Notes under the pieces: generated by a model | What the model was told of the DNA's origin: nothing | The model's database searches: none | What the model saw: only the letters and a program-made list of their open reading frames with translations | Shown here: positions 32,704 to 45,042 of the stretch, in pieces | Position numbering within the stretch: position 1 is the first letter of the stretch | How the letters are laid out: each line of letters opens with the position of its first letter | Made by a program: the position numbers and the translations under genes | DNA from: Amycolatopsis mongoliensis | GTDB taxonomy: Bacteria; Actinomycetota; Actinomycetes; Mycobacteriales; Pseudonocardiaceae | Assembly: GCF_030285665.1 (NCBI RefSeq) | Contig: NZ_CP127295.1 | Location: 3,658,001-3,722,000 of the forward strand | Direction: 5' to 3' | Length of the DNA stretch: 64,000 bases

Positions 32704-33261
32704 CTAGCCGAGGTACGCGTCGAGCGTGACGGCCAGCGCCGACTCCGGCGACGGCGCGAAGCTCGCGCCGGCCAGCCCGCCCCAGAGCCACAGCTGCGCA
32801 AGGCCGTGCAGCGCCGCCCACAGCGACGCGGCGACCAGCCGCAGGTCGGCGCCCGACCGTGCGATCCGCGTCGGCACCGCCGCCACCAGCACCGCGAAGG
32901 TGTCGAAGACCGCGCTCGCCGCCGCCGAGAGCGCCGGGTCGTCCGCGTCGACCAGGTCGCGGCGGAACATCAGCTCGAACATCGCCGGGTTGGCCAGCGC
33001 GAAGTCGAGGTAGCTGTGACAGGCGGCGGTCAGCCGCTCTCGCGGCGAGTTCCCCGGCAGTGTCTCCCGGCGGGCGAGCAGGCCGGCGTACCCGCGCGTC
33101 GCCACGGCGGACAGCAGTTCGGCGCGGCCGGAGAAGTGCCGCAGCGGGGCGCCGTGCGAAACGCCGGCGGCCTTCGCGATCCCGCGCAGCGTCACCGCGT
33201 CGACGCCTTCGCCGGCCAGCAGCTCGGACGCGGTGTCGATCAGGCGTTGCCGGGTGCCCAT
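32704..33261 (-). CDS. TetR/AcrR-family regulator
   Basis: 185 residues. The N-terminal HTH reads LIDTASELLAGEGVDAVTLRGIAKAAGVSHGAPLRHF (about 6-42), and a C-terminal WHG-type region ends at GLAQLWLWGGL. The start at 33261 overlaps the SGNH gene by 22 bp, so the two are coupled. The likely operators lie in the divergent promoter upstream of the SGNH gene (34066-34106), which would let it regulate both its own operon and the flavin-reductase gene. Confidence 0.92.
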   Translation of the reverse strand: MGTRQRLIDTASELLAGEGVDAVTLRGIAKAAGVSHGAPLRHFSGRAELLSAVATRGYAGLLARRETLPGNSPRERLTAACHSYLDFALANPAMFELMFRRDLVDADDPALSAAASAVFDTFAVLVAAVPTRIARSGADLRLVAASLWAALHGLAQLWLWGGLAGASFAPSPESALAVTLDAYLG

Positions 33262-34037
33262 GCCTCGTCCCGGGTCATGGGGAGCAGGTCCGGGCGCTTC
33301 GGGAAGAAGCCGTCGCCGGGCTGGCGGCCGATCAGCCGGTTGCGCGTGCGCGTGACGGCGACCGGCAGGACCTCGCGCAGCAGCCAGTGCGCGTCGGCAC
33401 GCCAGCCGGCGGGCGCCGCGACGCCGGGCAGGGGCTCGAGCCAGGCGGGGTCGTGGCTGACGCCGAGCCGGCCGAGGACGTACGCGGCGAGCCGCCGGTG
33501 GCCGTGGGTGGAGAGGTGCAGGCGGTCGGCGCCGAAGTACCGCGAGTCGGTGACGGCCTGGTCGGGCCACAGGTCGATGAGCTGCGCGCCGTAGCTGACG
33601 GCGGCTTCGCGGATGGCCTCGTTGAGCGCGACGATCCGCGGCCGCATCCGGCGTCCGAGCGGCATCCGGTGGGAGATGTCGCTGAGGGTGAAGGTGACGA
33701 CGGTGGGCGAGATCTCGGTGCAGGCGCGGATGGCGGCGTCGACCCGCCGCGCGACGGTCCGCGCGTCCCAGCCGCGGCTCATGACGTCGTTGCCGCCGCC
33801 GAAGAGCGCGACGAGATCGGGTTCGAGGCGCGTGGCGGCGGGGACCTGCTCGGGGACGATCTGGTCGAGCCGCCGCCCGCGGACGGCGAGGTTGGCGTAC
33901 CGGAAGCCGGGCTCGTCCTGGGCGAGGCGGGCCGCGACGAAGTCGGCCCAGCCCCGGTAGGCGCGCCGGCCGGGGTACGGGTCGTCGAGACCCTCGGCGC
34001 AGCTGTCGCCGAGGACGACGAAACGGTGGTGGCTCAT
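33240..34037 (-). CDS. SGNH/GDSL-family hydrolase
   Basis: 265 residues. Block I is VVLGDSCAEG (Ser near residue 12), block III is FGGGNDVMSRG, and the Asp-x-x-His catalytic pair is in ADRLHLSTHGH, so the active site is complete. There is no signal peptide, so it is probably a cytoplasmic esterase or deacylase. It is cotranscribed with the overlapping TetR gene and divergent from the FMN-reductase fusion gene. Confidence 0.9.
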   Translation of the reverse strand: MSHHRFVVLGDSCAEGLDDPYPGRRAYRGWADFVAARLAQDEPGFRYANLAVRGRRLDQIVPEQVPAATRLEPDLVALFGGGNDVMSRGWDARTVARRVDAAIRACTEISPTVVTFTLSDISHRMPLGRRMRPRIVALNEAIREAAVSYGAQLIDLWPDQAVTDSRYFGADRLHLSTHGHRRLAAYVLGRLGVSHDPAWLEPLPGVAAPAGWRADAHWLLREVLPVAVTRTRNRLIGRQPGDGFFPKRPDLLPMTRDEAWAPGNA

Positions 34038-34065
34038 CCCGATCTCCGTAACCCGTGGTTCACCT

Positions 34066-34106
34066 TGTGGACACTGTCTATCAAACTTCTGTAGACGCTG
34101 TCTACA
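34066..34106. promoter_or_regulatory. Tandem TetR-type operators in a divergent promoter
   Basis: TGTAGAC-GCT-GTCTACA (34090-34106) is a perfect 7-3-7 inverted repeat. A degenerate copy, TGTGGAC-ACT-GTCTATC, lies at 34066-34082, starts 24 bp apart. Both sit between the SGNH-TetR operon (start 34037) and the FMN-reductase gene (start 34173). Confidence 0.75.
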
Positions 34107-34172
34107 TCGGGACCTGACATCTCACCGGCCTGTTTCGTCGGACTGGGTGAACCGACCGAACAGGGGAGAACG

Positions 34173-35153
34173 ATGATCAAGATCGGAATCGTGCTGGGCA
34201 GCACCCGTCCCGGCCGCCGGGGTGACCAGGTCGCCCGGTGGGTCCACGAGCGAGCCGCCCTCCGCGCGGACGCGAAGTTCGAGGTGATCGACCTGGCCGA
34301 GCACCCTCTGCCTCACTTGGAGGCGCCGCCGACGGCGGTGGCGGGGCAGTACGAAGACGAGCGCACCCGGCGCTGGGCGGAAGCCATCGGAGCGTGCGAC
34401 GGGTTCGTCGTCGTCACCCCCGAGTACAACCACTCCCTGCCCGGCGCGCTCAAGAACGCCATCGACCACCTCCACGCGGAGTGGGCCGACAAGGCGGCCG
34501 GCTTCGTCTCCTACGGCGGGGTGGGTGGCGCCCGCGCGGTCGAGCAGCTGCGGCTGGTCTGCGGTGCGCTCCAGCTGGCCGACGTGGCTCCGCAGGTCAC
34601 GCTGCCCTTGGCGACGGAGTTCGAGGACTTCACGGTCTTCAAGCCGGGCGAGTACCAGCTCGCCGCCCTGGACACGCTGCTGGACCACGTCGTCGCCTGG
34701 AGCACCGCCCTCGCGCCGCTGCGGAACGGCGATGCCGAAGCCGAGATCAGGGCGCAGATCGGCCTGATCATCGAAGGCCTGCGGGCCAAGGATCTCGAGC
34801 TGCTGAAGCGCGTCTACGCCGAGGATGTCGTGTCGTTCGACGTCGAGCCGCCGCTGCAGCACGTCGGGCTCGACGCCAAGCTCGCGAACTGGGCCAAGGT
34901 GTTCACCTTCTTCGAGAAGGTGGACTACGAGCTCCGCGACCTGACCCTCACCGTGAGCGCCGACCTCGCCGTCGGGCACGGCTTCGGCCGGGTCAGCGGC
35001 ACCCTGCGCGACGGGACGGCTGTCGACGGGATGTGGGTCCGTGCCACCTTCTGCTTCCGGAAGCTCGGCGGCGCCTGGAAGATCGTCCACGACCAGGCCT
35101 CGGTGCCGTTCGACATGGCGACCGGCCGGGGCGTGGCCGACCTCGAGCCCTGA
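34173..35153 (+). CDS. NADPH-dependent FMN reductase fused to a SnoaL-like domain
   Basis: 326 residues. The N-terminal flavodoxin-like reductase (about 1-185) has the GSTRPGRRGDQVARWV FMN loop and VTPEYNHSLPGALKNAIDHL, both standard for NADPH:FMN reductases. After about residue 190 comes a second domain of about 120 residues, with EIRAQIGLIIEGLRAKDLELLKRVYAEDVVSFD and a C-terminal WKIVHDQASVPFD, which matches the SnoaL/ketosteroid-isomerase-like cone fold. The fusion is unusual and may couple flavin reduction with binding of an aromatic or polyketide-like compound. It is probably repressed by the divergent TetR protein. Confidence 0.88.
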   Translation: MIKIGIVLGSTRPGRRGDQVARWVHERAALRADAKFEVIDLAEHPLPHLEAPPTAVAGQYEDERTRRWAEAIGACDGFVVVTPEYNHSLPGALKNAIDHLHAEWADKAAGFVSYGGVGGARAVEQLRLVCGALQLADVAPQVTLPLATEFEDFTVFKPGEYQLAALDTLLDHVVAWSTALAPLRNGDAEAEIRAQIGLIIEGLRAKDLELLKRVYAEDVVSFDVEPPLQHVGLDAKLANWAKVFTFFEKVDYELRDLTLTVSADLAVGHGFGRVSGTLRDGTAVDGMWVRATFCFRKLGGAWKIVHDQASVPFDMATGRGVADLEP

Positions 35154-35157
35154 CGCC

Positions 35158-36639
35158 TCAGGCGAGCCGGGCGCGGTGGGCCGAGACGGCGGCCCGCCGC
35201 GGGTCGGCCGCCGGGAGCGTCCGCAGCAGGGCGTCCAGCACCGCGAAGTCGTCGACCCCGCACGCCGTCTCCCAGAACGACCACAGCACGCCCGGGTCGC
35301 CGCTGTTCAACGCCACCTGGCGGACCTGCGCGGTGAGGGACTCGCGCTCTTCGCGGATCGCGGGCGCCTCCGACTCCGGCAGCAGCTCCCCCCGGAAGAC
35401 GTGCAGGACGTCGGCCGGGGAACCGGTGCGCAACGCCGTCCGGACCCGGGCGAAGTCCGCGTCGACGTCGGCCGCCAGGCGGTACGGGCGCGTCTGCACC
35501 ACCGTCGCGCCCAGCTGGGAGCGCAGGCGGTGGATCTCCGCGCGGACCGTCACGGGGTTGCCCGTCTCGCCGTAGAGCTGCAGCGCCAGCCGTTCCGCGG
35601 AGAGGCCGTGCGGGTGCAGGGCCAGCAGCGTCAGGATTTCCGCGTGGCGCAACGTCAGCGGCACCTCGCGTCCGTCCACAGTGGTCGAGTGCGCGCCGTC
35701 GGAAAGGTACTCGAGCCGCAGCCGGGAGCGCCGGGGGCTGGTGCCCGCCGAAGAAAGCCGGAGCAGGTAGCCCTCGTCCAAGGGCTCCACCGTGGCGAGG
35801 CGGCCGTCGGGCAGGGCGACCGTCCCGCCACCGCGCCGGACGTCCACTGTGGACGGCAGCAGGCACGCCTGGGCGGCCAGCACCCGGCCGCCCGCCGACA
35901 GGAGCGCGCCGGGGCGGCCGCGCAGGGCTTCCAGGTGCGGCATGTTGACGCGCCGCAGGCGTTCGTCGCGGATCGCGAGCTGGGCGCGCAGCTGGCCTTC
36001 CGCGAGCTGCGCCGTCGCCGTGACCAGCGAAATCATCGCCGGGTGGACCGTGCGCAGCGGCCCGCTGACGTCGATGGAGCCGAGCAGCACGCCGGTCTCG
36101 GGGTCGCGCACGGGCGCCGCCGCGCACGTCCACGTGTGGTAGCGCCGCACCAGGTGCTCGGCCGAGTAGATCTGCACCGGCTCGCCGGTCGCGAGCGCCG
36201 TGCCCATGGCGTTCGTGCCGATCGCCGCCTCGCTCCAGCGCGTGCCCTCGATGAGGCCGACGCGGTCGCCGCGCAGCAGCTGGGCCGTTTCGCCCTCGCG
36301 CCACAGGATCAGGCCGTCCGCGTCGGTCACGATCATCACGTGCTCGGCGTCGTCGGCGATGCTCACCAGCATCTGCCGCAGCACCGGCAGCACCGGCGCC
36401 AGCGGATGGGCCTCGCGCAGCGAAGCGAGGGCTTCGGTGTCGAAGACGAACGGTGCCTCGCCCTCGTCGGGGTCGACGCGGGCCGCGAGCGAGCGGTTCC
36501 ACGAGTCGGAGACGACGGAGCGTGGCGGCCGGGGCCCGGGAACGCCCTGGAGCACCGCCTCGCGGACGTGCTCCAGTAGCCGCGCGTACGACTCGGGGTC
36601 GCGCAGCAGCTCCGGTTCGGGCGCCTCTGCCACGTCCAC
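35158..36639 (-). CDS. AcoR-like GAF-domain transcriptional regulator
   Basis: 493 residues from GTG 36639 (GTG 36633 is also possible; ribosome-binding site weak). The N-terminus has the AcoR-type SRxSWxRS segment ([18 protein letters not shown]), then a GAF domain (about 80-240) with [18 protein letters not shown] and [16 protein letters not shown]. Unlike AcoR it has no sigma-54 AAA+ domain; instead a C-terminal winged-helix region follows (about 330-420, with [30 protein letters not shown]). It is divergent from the aldehyde dehydrogenase gene and probably activates it in response to an aldehyde or alcohol. Confidence 0.88.
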   Translation of the reverse strand: MDVAEAPEPELLRDPESYARLLEHVREAVLQGVPGPRPPRSVVSDSWNRSLAARVDPDEGEAPFVFDTEALASLREAHPLAPVLPVLRQMLVSIADDAEHVMIVTDADGLILWREGETAQLLRGDRVGLIEGTRWSEAAIGTNAMGTALATGEPVQIYSAEHLVRRYHTWTCAAAPVRDPETGVLLGSIDVSGPLRTVHPAMISLVTATAQLAEGQLRAQLAIRDERLRRVNMPHLEALRGRPGALLSAGGRVLAAQACLLPSTVDVRRGGGTVALPDGRLATVEPLDEGYLLRLSSAGTSPRRSRLRLEYLSDGAHSTTVDGREVPLTLRHAEILTLLALHPHGLSAERLALQLYGETGNPVTVRAEIHRLRSQLGATVVQTRPYRLAADVDADFARVRTALRTGSPADVLHVFRGELLPESEAPAIREERESLTAQVRQVALNSGDPGVLWSFWETACGVDDFAVLDALLRTLPAADPRRAAVSAHRARLA

Positions 36640-36655
36640 CAGCGTAGATAGCCGG

Positions 36656-36687
36656 CTTGCAACGGTGCAACGCGCTTGCAACGTTGC
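36656..36687. promoter_or_regulatory. Direct repeats CTTGCAACG in the divergent AcoR/ALDH region
   Basis: CTTGCAACGGTGC (36656-36668) and CTTGCAACGTTGC (36675-36687) are direct repeats with starts 19 bp apart. The second contains the palindrome GCAACGTTGC. They lie midway between the regulator and the aldehyde dehydrogenase and are the likely binding sites of the regulator. Confidence 0.65.
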
Positions 36688-36745
36688 CCGGCCTACGTTC
36701 GCCGCCACCAGCTCAACCGTCACTCCGAGCAACGAGGCAGGGAAG

Positions 36746-38268
<1,523 letters not shown>

Positions 38269-38269
<1 letters not shown>

Positions 38270-38640
38270 TGACCGAGCGCGTCGATCTGACACCGGCCGC
38301 CGCGGACCTGCTGCGGCGGCTGGTGTCGCACCACGGGCCGGTGATGTTCCACCAGTCCGGCGGGTGCTGCGACGGCAGCGCCCCGATGTGCTATCCGGCG
38401 GGTGAGTTCAAGACCGGCGCTTCGGACGTGCCTCTGGGCAAGCTGGAGGTCGAGGGCATCGAGGACGTGCCGGTCTGGATGTCCGGGCCGCAGTTCGAGT
38501 ACTGGAAGCACACGCACCTGACGATCGACGTCGTGCCCGGCCGCGGCAGCGGGTTCTCCCTGGAGGCGCCCGAAGGCGTGCGCTTCCTGATCCGCTCCCG
38601 GCTGCTCACCGACGAAGAGTCGGCGGCGCTGAACCGATAG
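38269..38640 (+). CDS. DUF779 family protein
   Basis: 123 residues. The conserved GPVMFHQSGGCCDGSAPMCYP segment (about 24-44) has three cysteines and a His that look like a metal site, and WMSGPQFEYWKHTHLTIDVVPGRGSGFSLE is family-typical. It is often encoded beside aldehyde dehydrogenases, as here, and is thought to assist them, but no activity is established. The start codon overlaps the dehydrogenase stop. Its 3' end overlaps the convergent M20 peptidase gene by 35 bp. Confidence 0.93.
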
Positions 38641-39982
38641 CGCCGAACAACGCCGTGGCGAGCACCAGCCCCTCCCGGGCGACCGGGGCGAGCAGGTGCT
38701 CGTCCGGCGCGTGCTGCAGGCAACCCGGGTAGGAGTGCGGCAGCCAGAGCGTCGCCAGCCCGAGGACGTCGGTGAAGACGTGGTTGGGCAGGCCACCGCC
38801 GAAGTTGGGCAGCAGCGCGACGGGCTTCTCCGCGACGGCGTCCAAAGTGGACTTGGCCCAGCTGACCCACGGGTTGTCGACCGGCGTCCGGCTGGCGCGG
38901 AAGCTGGCGTCCGCAGTCACGTCGACCATCGAGAACCCTTGCGCCGCAAGGTGTTCACGGATGGCAGGTGCGACGCCGTCGACGTCGGTGCCCGCGACGT
39001 ACCGCAGCTGCAGGACCGCTCGCGCTCGGCCGGGGATCGCGTTGACCGGGCGGTCCGGGTCACCCGCGCCGAGCGCGAGCACTTCGAGGGTGTTCCAGCC
39101 GTAGAGCCGCTCGGCGGGCGCGAGTCGTTGATCGCCCCAGCCGGCGTCCAGCTCCGGGTCGCCCGGAGTGGTCCCGACGACCACGCCGTTCAGGGCCGCC
39201 CGCACGCTGTCCGGCAGCTCGGGTGGCAGCAGCCCGGACACCTGGATCCGGCCGTGGCCGTCGACCAGGCTCGCGATCGCGCCGGCCAGCGTGGTCGCCG
39301 GGTTGCGCAGGATCCCGCCCCAGTTGCCGGAGTGGTAGGCGTCCGGGCGCAGGTCGGCGTCGAGCGTGATCCGGACGCCGCCGCGCGCGCCGAGGAACAG
39401 CGTCGGGGTCGCCGCGTCGAGGCGCGGGCCGTCGGAGGCGATGAGGACGTCGGCGCTGAGCAGGTCTTTCTCCTGCGCGGCGAACTCGTCGAGACCCGGT
39501 GAGCCGATTTCTTCGCCGGTCTCGAAGAGGAACTTCAGGTTGAAGCCGAGCTTCCCGCGTTCGGCCAGCAGCAGGCGCAACGCCGTGAGGGTGACCAGGT
39601 GCTGGCCCTTGTTGTCGGCGGTGCCGCGGCCGTACCAGCGGTCGCCGTCCGCGGTCAGCGTCCACGGGTCGAGGCCGTCGCTCCACCGCCCGGCCTCACC
39701 GACGACGTCGGCGTGGCCGTAGCAGAGCAGCGTCGGCAGCTCCGGTGACTCGACGCGGACGCCGACGAGGAACGGGCCGCCCGCCGGGTCCGGGTTGGCG
39801 TGCTGGGACACCTCGCAGCCGAGGCCGGTCAACGCCGGTGTCAGGACTTCGCCGAGGTAGGCCTGGATCGCGGCCCGGCCTTCGGGTGCGTCGCTCACCG
39901 TGGGGTAGGCGACCAGCCGGGCCAGTTCGGCGAAGAAGGCGCCGGAGTCGACGTGGGCGCGGGCCTTCTCGAGCAGCTCCAT
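38606..39982 (-). CDS. M20-family dipeptidase/deacetylase
   Basis: 458 residues. The zinc ligands are visible: His in CYGHADVVGEAG, Asp in GRGTADNKG, the Glu-Glu in FETGEEIGSPG and Asp in ASDGPRLD. The insert with AYHSGNWGG and the lid region are typical of the M20 dipeptidase group. Start ATG at 39982 is chosen; a GTG nine bases upstream (39991) is possible. Substrates are probably dipeptides or N-acyl amino acids. It is convergent with DUF779. Confidence 0.93.
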   Translation of the reverse strand: MELLEKARAHVDSGAFFAELARLVAYPTVSDAPEGRAAIQAYLGEVLTPALTGLGCEVSQHANPDPAGGPFLVGVRVESPELPTLLCYGHADVVGEAGRWSDGLDPWTLTADGDRWYGRGTADNKGQHLVTLTALRLLLAERGKLGFNLKFLFETGEEIGSPGLDEFAAQEKDLLSADVLIASDGPRLDAATPTLFLGARGGVRITLDADLRPDAYHSGNWGGILRNPATTLAGAIASLVDGHGRIQVSGLLPPELPDSVRAALNGVVVGTTPGDPELDAGWGDQRLAPAERLYGWNTLEVLALGAGDPDRPVNAIPGRARAVLQLRYVAGTDVDGVAPAIREHLAAQGFSMVDVTADASFRASRTPVDNPWVSWAKSTLDAVAEKPVALLPNFGGGLPNHVFTDVLGLATLWLPHSYPGCLQHAPDEHLLAPVAREGLVLATALFGAIGSAPPTLRR

Positions 39983-40036
39983 GATCGCCACTCTAAAGGC
40001 CGGAAGTTGTACGAACGATCGTGCTATCTTCTGGGT

Positions 40037-40720
40037 ATGGAGCTGGCGGGCGTGTACGTGGGCGAACCGAGCGTGCTGGGGTACCGGCGTGATCGCCCAG
40101 TGCTGAGCGCGATCACGAAAGCGCCGGTCACGGCCCCGCGGCTGAAGCTGACCGAGCTGAACCTCGACGGCGACCGGCAGGCCGACCTCACCGTGCACGG
40201 CGGGGTCGACAAGGCGGTGTACGTCTACCCGGCCGAGCACTACCCGGCCTGGGCGGCGGACGGCTTCGACGCCTCGCCGGGGGACTTCGGCGAGAACATC
40301 TCGCTGACCGGCGTCACCGAGGACGACGTCCGGATCGGGGACGTCTGGGCCTGGGGTGACGCGCTGGTGCAGGTCTCCCAGCCGCGGCAGCCGTGCTTCA
40401 AGCTGGCCATGAAGACCGGCCGCAAGGACGTCGTCCCGGCGATGATCGACTCCGGGCGCTGCGGCTGGTACCTGCGGGTGCTGCGGCCCGGCACCGTGCC
40501 GACGTCCGGGGTGCTCGACGTCGTCGAGAGTGCGGGCGGGCCCACGATCACCGAGGTGTACCTGATCTCCTTCGCCAACTACGGGCAGCTGCCACCGGAC
40601 AAGATCGAGGCGGCGCTGGACCTCGCGGACCGCGTGCTGGCGGCGCCCGCGCTGTCGGCGTCCTACCGCGGCGGCGTCCAGTCCACTGTGGACCGCTGGC
40701 GGGCGCGGCATGCCGGGTGA
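40037..40720 (+). CDS. MOSC-domain protein (YiiM-like)
   Basis: 227 residues. The MOSC core shows LTVHGGVDKAVYVYPAEHYPAW, FGENISLTG and the conserved Cys in VSQPRQPCFKLA (about 119). YiiM-type proteins reduce N-hydroxylated compounds with a molybdenum cofactor; this assignment rests on the domain only. The 3' end overlaps the TetR gene by 11 bp, so it is cotranscribed with its possible regulator. Confidence 0.9.
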   Translation: MELAGVYVGEPSVLGYRRDRPVLSAITKAPVTAPRLKLTELNLDGDRQADLTVHGGVDKAVYVYPAEHYPAWAADGFDASPGDFGENISLTGVTEDDVRIGDVWAWGDALVQVSQPRQPCFKLAMKTGRKDVVPAMIDSGRCGWYLRVLRPGTVPTSGVLDVVESAGGPTITEVYLISFANYGQLPPDKIEAALDLADRVLAAPALSASYRGGVQSTVDRWRARHAG

Positions 40721-41300
40721 CGGCCGGCTCGCCCGCGGCGACGCGACCCGGCGCGTGGTGCTGCGCCGGGCGGTGGACGTCGCGTCGGTGGACGGCCTGG
40801 ACGGGCTGTCGCTCGGCCGGCTGGCCACCGAGCTGGAGCTGAGCAAGAGCGGCGTGTTCGCGCTGTTCGGCTCCAAGGAGGAGCTGCAGCTCGCGACGGT
40901 CGAAGCCGCCTTGGCGATCTTCCGCTCGTACGTCGTGACGCCGGCTCTCGACGTCGCGCCGGGGCTGCCGCGGCTGCGCGCGATCTGCGAGAACTGGCTG
41001 GACTACTCGGAAAAGCGCGTGTTCCCGGGTGGCTGTTTCTTCTTCAACGTGGGCGCGGAGTTCGACGCGCGGCCGGGCCGCGTGCACGACGCGGTGGCGG
41101 CGGCGAGCGGCTCCTTCGCGGCGTTCATCCGCGAGACGGCCGCCGAAGCCGTCGCCCTCGGCCACCTGGCCGCGGACGCGGAGGTCCTGGCGTTCGAGCT
41201 GCACGCGCTGGGCCGCGCGGCGAACGCGGACGCGGTGCTGAACGGCGGCACCCGCGCGTACGCCCTGGCCAGACGAGCCATCGGCGCAAGACTGTCGTGA
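40710..41300 (+). CDS. TetR-family regulator
   Basis: 196 residues. HTH region: RRAVDVASVDGLDGLSLGRLATELELSKSGVFALFGSKEELQLATVE (about 18-64). The C-terminal ligand domain has FPGGCFFFNVGAEFDARPG, typical of the TetR C-terminal 16-like group. Its start lies inside the MOSC gene, so the two are coupled. The stop codon (41298-41300) lies in the left arm of a family A palindrome. Confidence 0.92.
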   Translation: MPGDGRLARGDATRRVVLRRAVDVASVDGLDGLSLGRLATELELSKSGVFALFGSKEELQLATVEAALAIFRSYVVTPALDVAPGLPRLRAICENWLDYSEKRVFPGGCFFFNVGAEFDARPGRVHDAVAAASGSFAAFIRETAAEAVALGHLAADAEVLAFELHALGRAANADAVLNGGTRAYALARRAIGARLS

Positions 41301-41339
41301 GTGTTTAGGGCGGTTCTAACCGCCCTAAACACTCACGAC
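41294..41339. repeat. Intergenic palindrome, family A (TTAGGGCGGTT core), copy 2
   Basis: 22-bp perfect arms (41294-41315 and 41318-41339) are separated by CT, between the convergent TetR and GH20 genes. It contains the TetR stop codon and ends five bases before the GH20 stop. The sequence is almost the same as 26197-26242; the one variable arm position is compensated on the other arm. Confidence 0.9.
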
Positions 41340-41343
41340 GTGC

Positions 41344-42912
41344 TTACTTCCAGTCGACCTGCGGGGAGCGGTAGAAGTCGATCCCCTGGGTCACCCAGCG
41401 CGGGGACTGCTTCGCCAGGCGGGCGCGGTAGGCGTCCCAGTTGTGCGTCGACTTCGGGGACCAGCCGATCTCCGCGATGCCCGGCAGCCGCGGGAACGCC
41501 ATGTACTCGATGTCGTCGCTCGTGCGGATCGTCTCCGTCCACAGCGGCGCCTCGACGCCCGCGACCTGGTTCTCGCCGACGCCGGTCACCAGCGAAGCCG
41601 GGTCCCAGCCATAGCCGTCCTTCACCTCGACCAGCGCGGCCCAGTCCTGGCCCAGCGGGGTCTCGGGGTTGTACTTCATGTCCAGGTACGCGTAGTTCGC
41701 CGGCGACATCAGGATCTTGTTGCCCCGCGCCGCGGCGGCCGCGACGGACTCGTTGTCGCCGCCGAAGTCCCAGTACTGCGGGATGGCCGACACCGGCAGG
41801 TCCGACTTGGCGATCTCGTGCCAGCCGGTGACCTTCTTGCCGTACCTGGCGACGATCGGCTGCACCTTCTGCTCGAAGGTCAGGTAGTCCGCGGGCGGCG
41901 TCGCGTGGGCCTCGTCGCCGCCGATGTGCAGGTACTGGCCGGGCGTGATCGCCGCCAGCTCGCGCACGACGTCGTCGACGAACCGGTACGTGATCGGCGA
42001 GGAGATGCACAGCGAGCTGTAGCCGACCTCGGTGTCCGTGCGCACCGGGACGGCCTTGCCGTCGCAGTTCAGCTCCGCGTACGTCGACTGCGCCGCGTTC
42101 GTGTGCCCCGGCATGTCGATCTCCGGGATCACCGTGATGTGCCGCGAAGCCGCGTACGCGACGATGTCCCGGTACTGCGCCTGGGTGTAGTAGCCGCCCG
42201 GGTCGCCGTCGACCGCCGTCTTGCCGCCGACCGTCGCGAGCTTCGGCCAGCTCTTGATCTCGATGCGCCAGCCCTGGTCGTCCGCGAGGTGCAGGTGCAG
42301 GGTGTTGATCTTGTACTGGGCGATCTGGTCGACGTACAGCTTGACCTGGTCCGGCCGGAAGAAGTGCCGGGCGACGTCGAGCATCGCGCCGCGCTCGCCG
42401 AAGCGCGGGTAGTCGAGGATCGTGCCGCCGGCGACCGTCCAGGTCCGGTGCTGCACGCGCTTCGCGTCGATCGCCGACGGCAGCAGCTGCCGCAGCGACT
42501 GGACGCCTTCGAAGAGCCCGTCCGCGGTGTTGGCGCGCAGGGAAACGCCGGTGCGGGCGACCTTCAGCTCGTAACCCTCGGTGCCGATCCGGGAGTCGTG
42601 TCCGAGCTGCAGCGAGATCGCGGGCAGGCCCGCCGGGCGTGTGACGACCGGCAGCGGGTAGCCGGTGGCCGGGCGAAGGAGGCCGCGCAGGTAGTCCGCG
42701 ACCTGGCCGGCGCCGCGGTCGGCGCTGATCACGGTGAACGGTGTCAGCTTGAACTCGCCCTTCGGATCGGCCTTCGCCGAGACGGGCGCGGGGACGACGT
42801 CGGTCACGCTGCGTTCGGTGGTGGCGGGCGTCGCCGCACTCGCCGAAGCGGGCAGGCCGACCGCCGTGAGACTGACTACAGCCGCGGTCAAGACGGCTCT
42901 GGACAAGCGCAT
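41344..42912 (-). CDS. Secreted beta-N-acetylhexosaminidase (GH20)
   Basis: 522 residues. A signal peptide (MRLSRAVLTAAVVSLTAVGLPASASA) ends in an Ala-Ser-Ala site. The GH20b N-terminal domain (about 50-170) precedes the catalytic barrel beginning YPRFGERGAMLDVARHFF, with the catalytic Asp-Glu pair in HIGGDEAH (about 330). Substrates are chitin- or glycan-derived N-acetylglucosamine ends outside the cell. The start at 42912 follows GGAGG at 7 nt. It is convergent with the TetR gene across the palindrome. Confidence 0.95.
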   Translation of the reverse strand: MRLSRAVLTAAVVSLTAVGLPASASAATPATTERSVTDVVPAPVSAKADPKGEFKLTPFTVISADRGAGQVADYLRGLLRPATGYPLPVVTRPAGLPAISLQLGHDSRIGTEGYELKVARTGVSLRANTADGLFEGVQSLRQLLPSAIDAKRVQHRTWTVAGGTILDYPRFGERGAMLDVARHFFRPDQVKLYVDQIAQYKINTLHLHLADDQGWRIEIKSWPKLATVGGKTAVDGDPGGYYTQAQYRDIVAYAASRHITVIPEIDMPGHTNAAQSTYAELNCDGKAVPVRTDTEVGYSSLCISSPITYRFVDDVVRELAAITPGQYLHIGGDEAHATPPADYLTFEQKVQPIVARYGKKVTGWHEIAKSDLPVSAIPQYWDFGGDNESVAAAAARGNKILMSPANYAYLDMKYNPETPLGQDWAALVEVKDGYGWDPASLVTGVGENQVAGVEAPLWTETIRTSDDIEYMAFPRLPGIAEIGWSPKSTHNWDAYRARLAKQSPRWVTQGIDFYRSPQVDWK

Positions 42913-42978
42913 CAGGGCACCTCCGGTCGGGGACTCCACCCAAAGGTACAGACCAGCCGGAGCATTTGGAACAATACT

Positions 42979-44856
<1,878 letters not shown>

Positions 44857-44972
44857 GCCCCGCTCCTTCGCGTCGTTCGTCCGCCGGCCCCCATCATGAC
44901 GCGGGAGCGGCGGGCTCGCCGGATTCCGTGCACGCTGAAGACCCGGCAACCTCACGGCGGCCGGGAGCGTCC

Positions 44973-44978
44973 TAAGCT
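44973..44978 (+). promoter_or_regulatory. -10 box TAAGCT of the membrane kinase gene
   Basis: TAAGCT is followed by a leader of about 58 nt and the GGGGAG ribosome-binding site of the kinase (start 45043). Confidence 0.45.
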
Positions 44979-45042
44979 GGACCGCGGGAAAACGCCGCGT
45001 GACGGCTGCGAAGTGAACACGGACAGTGAGGGGAGCCCGGCG

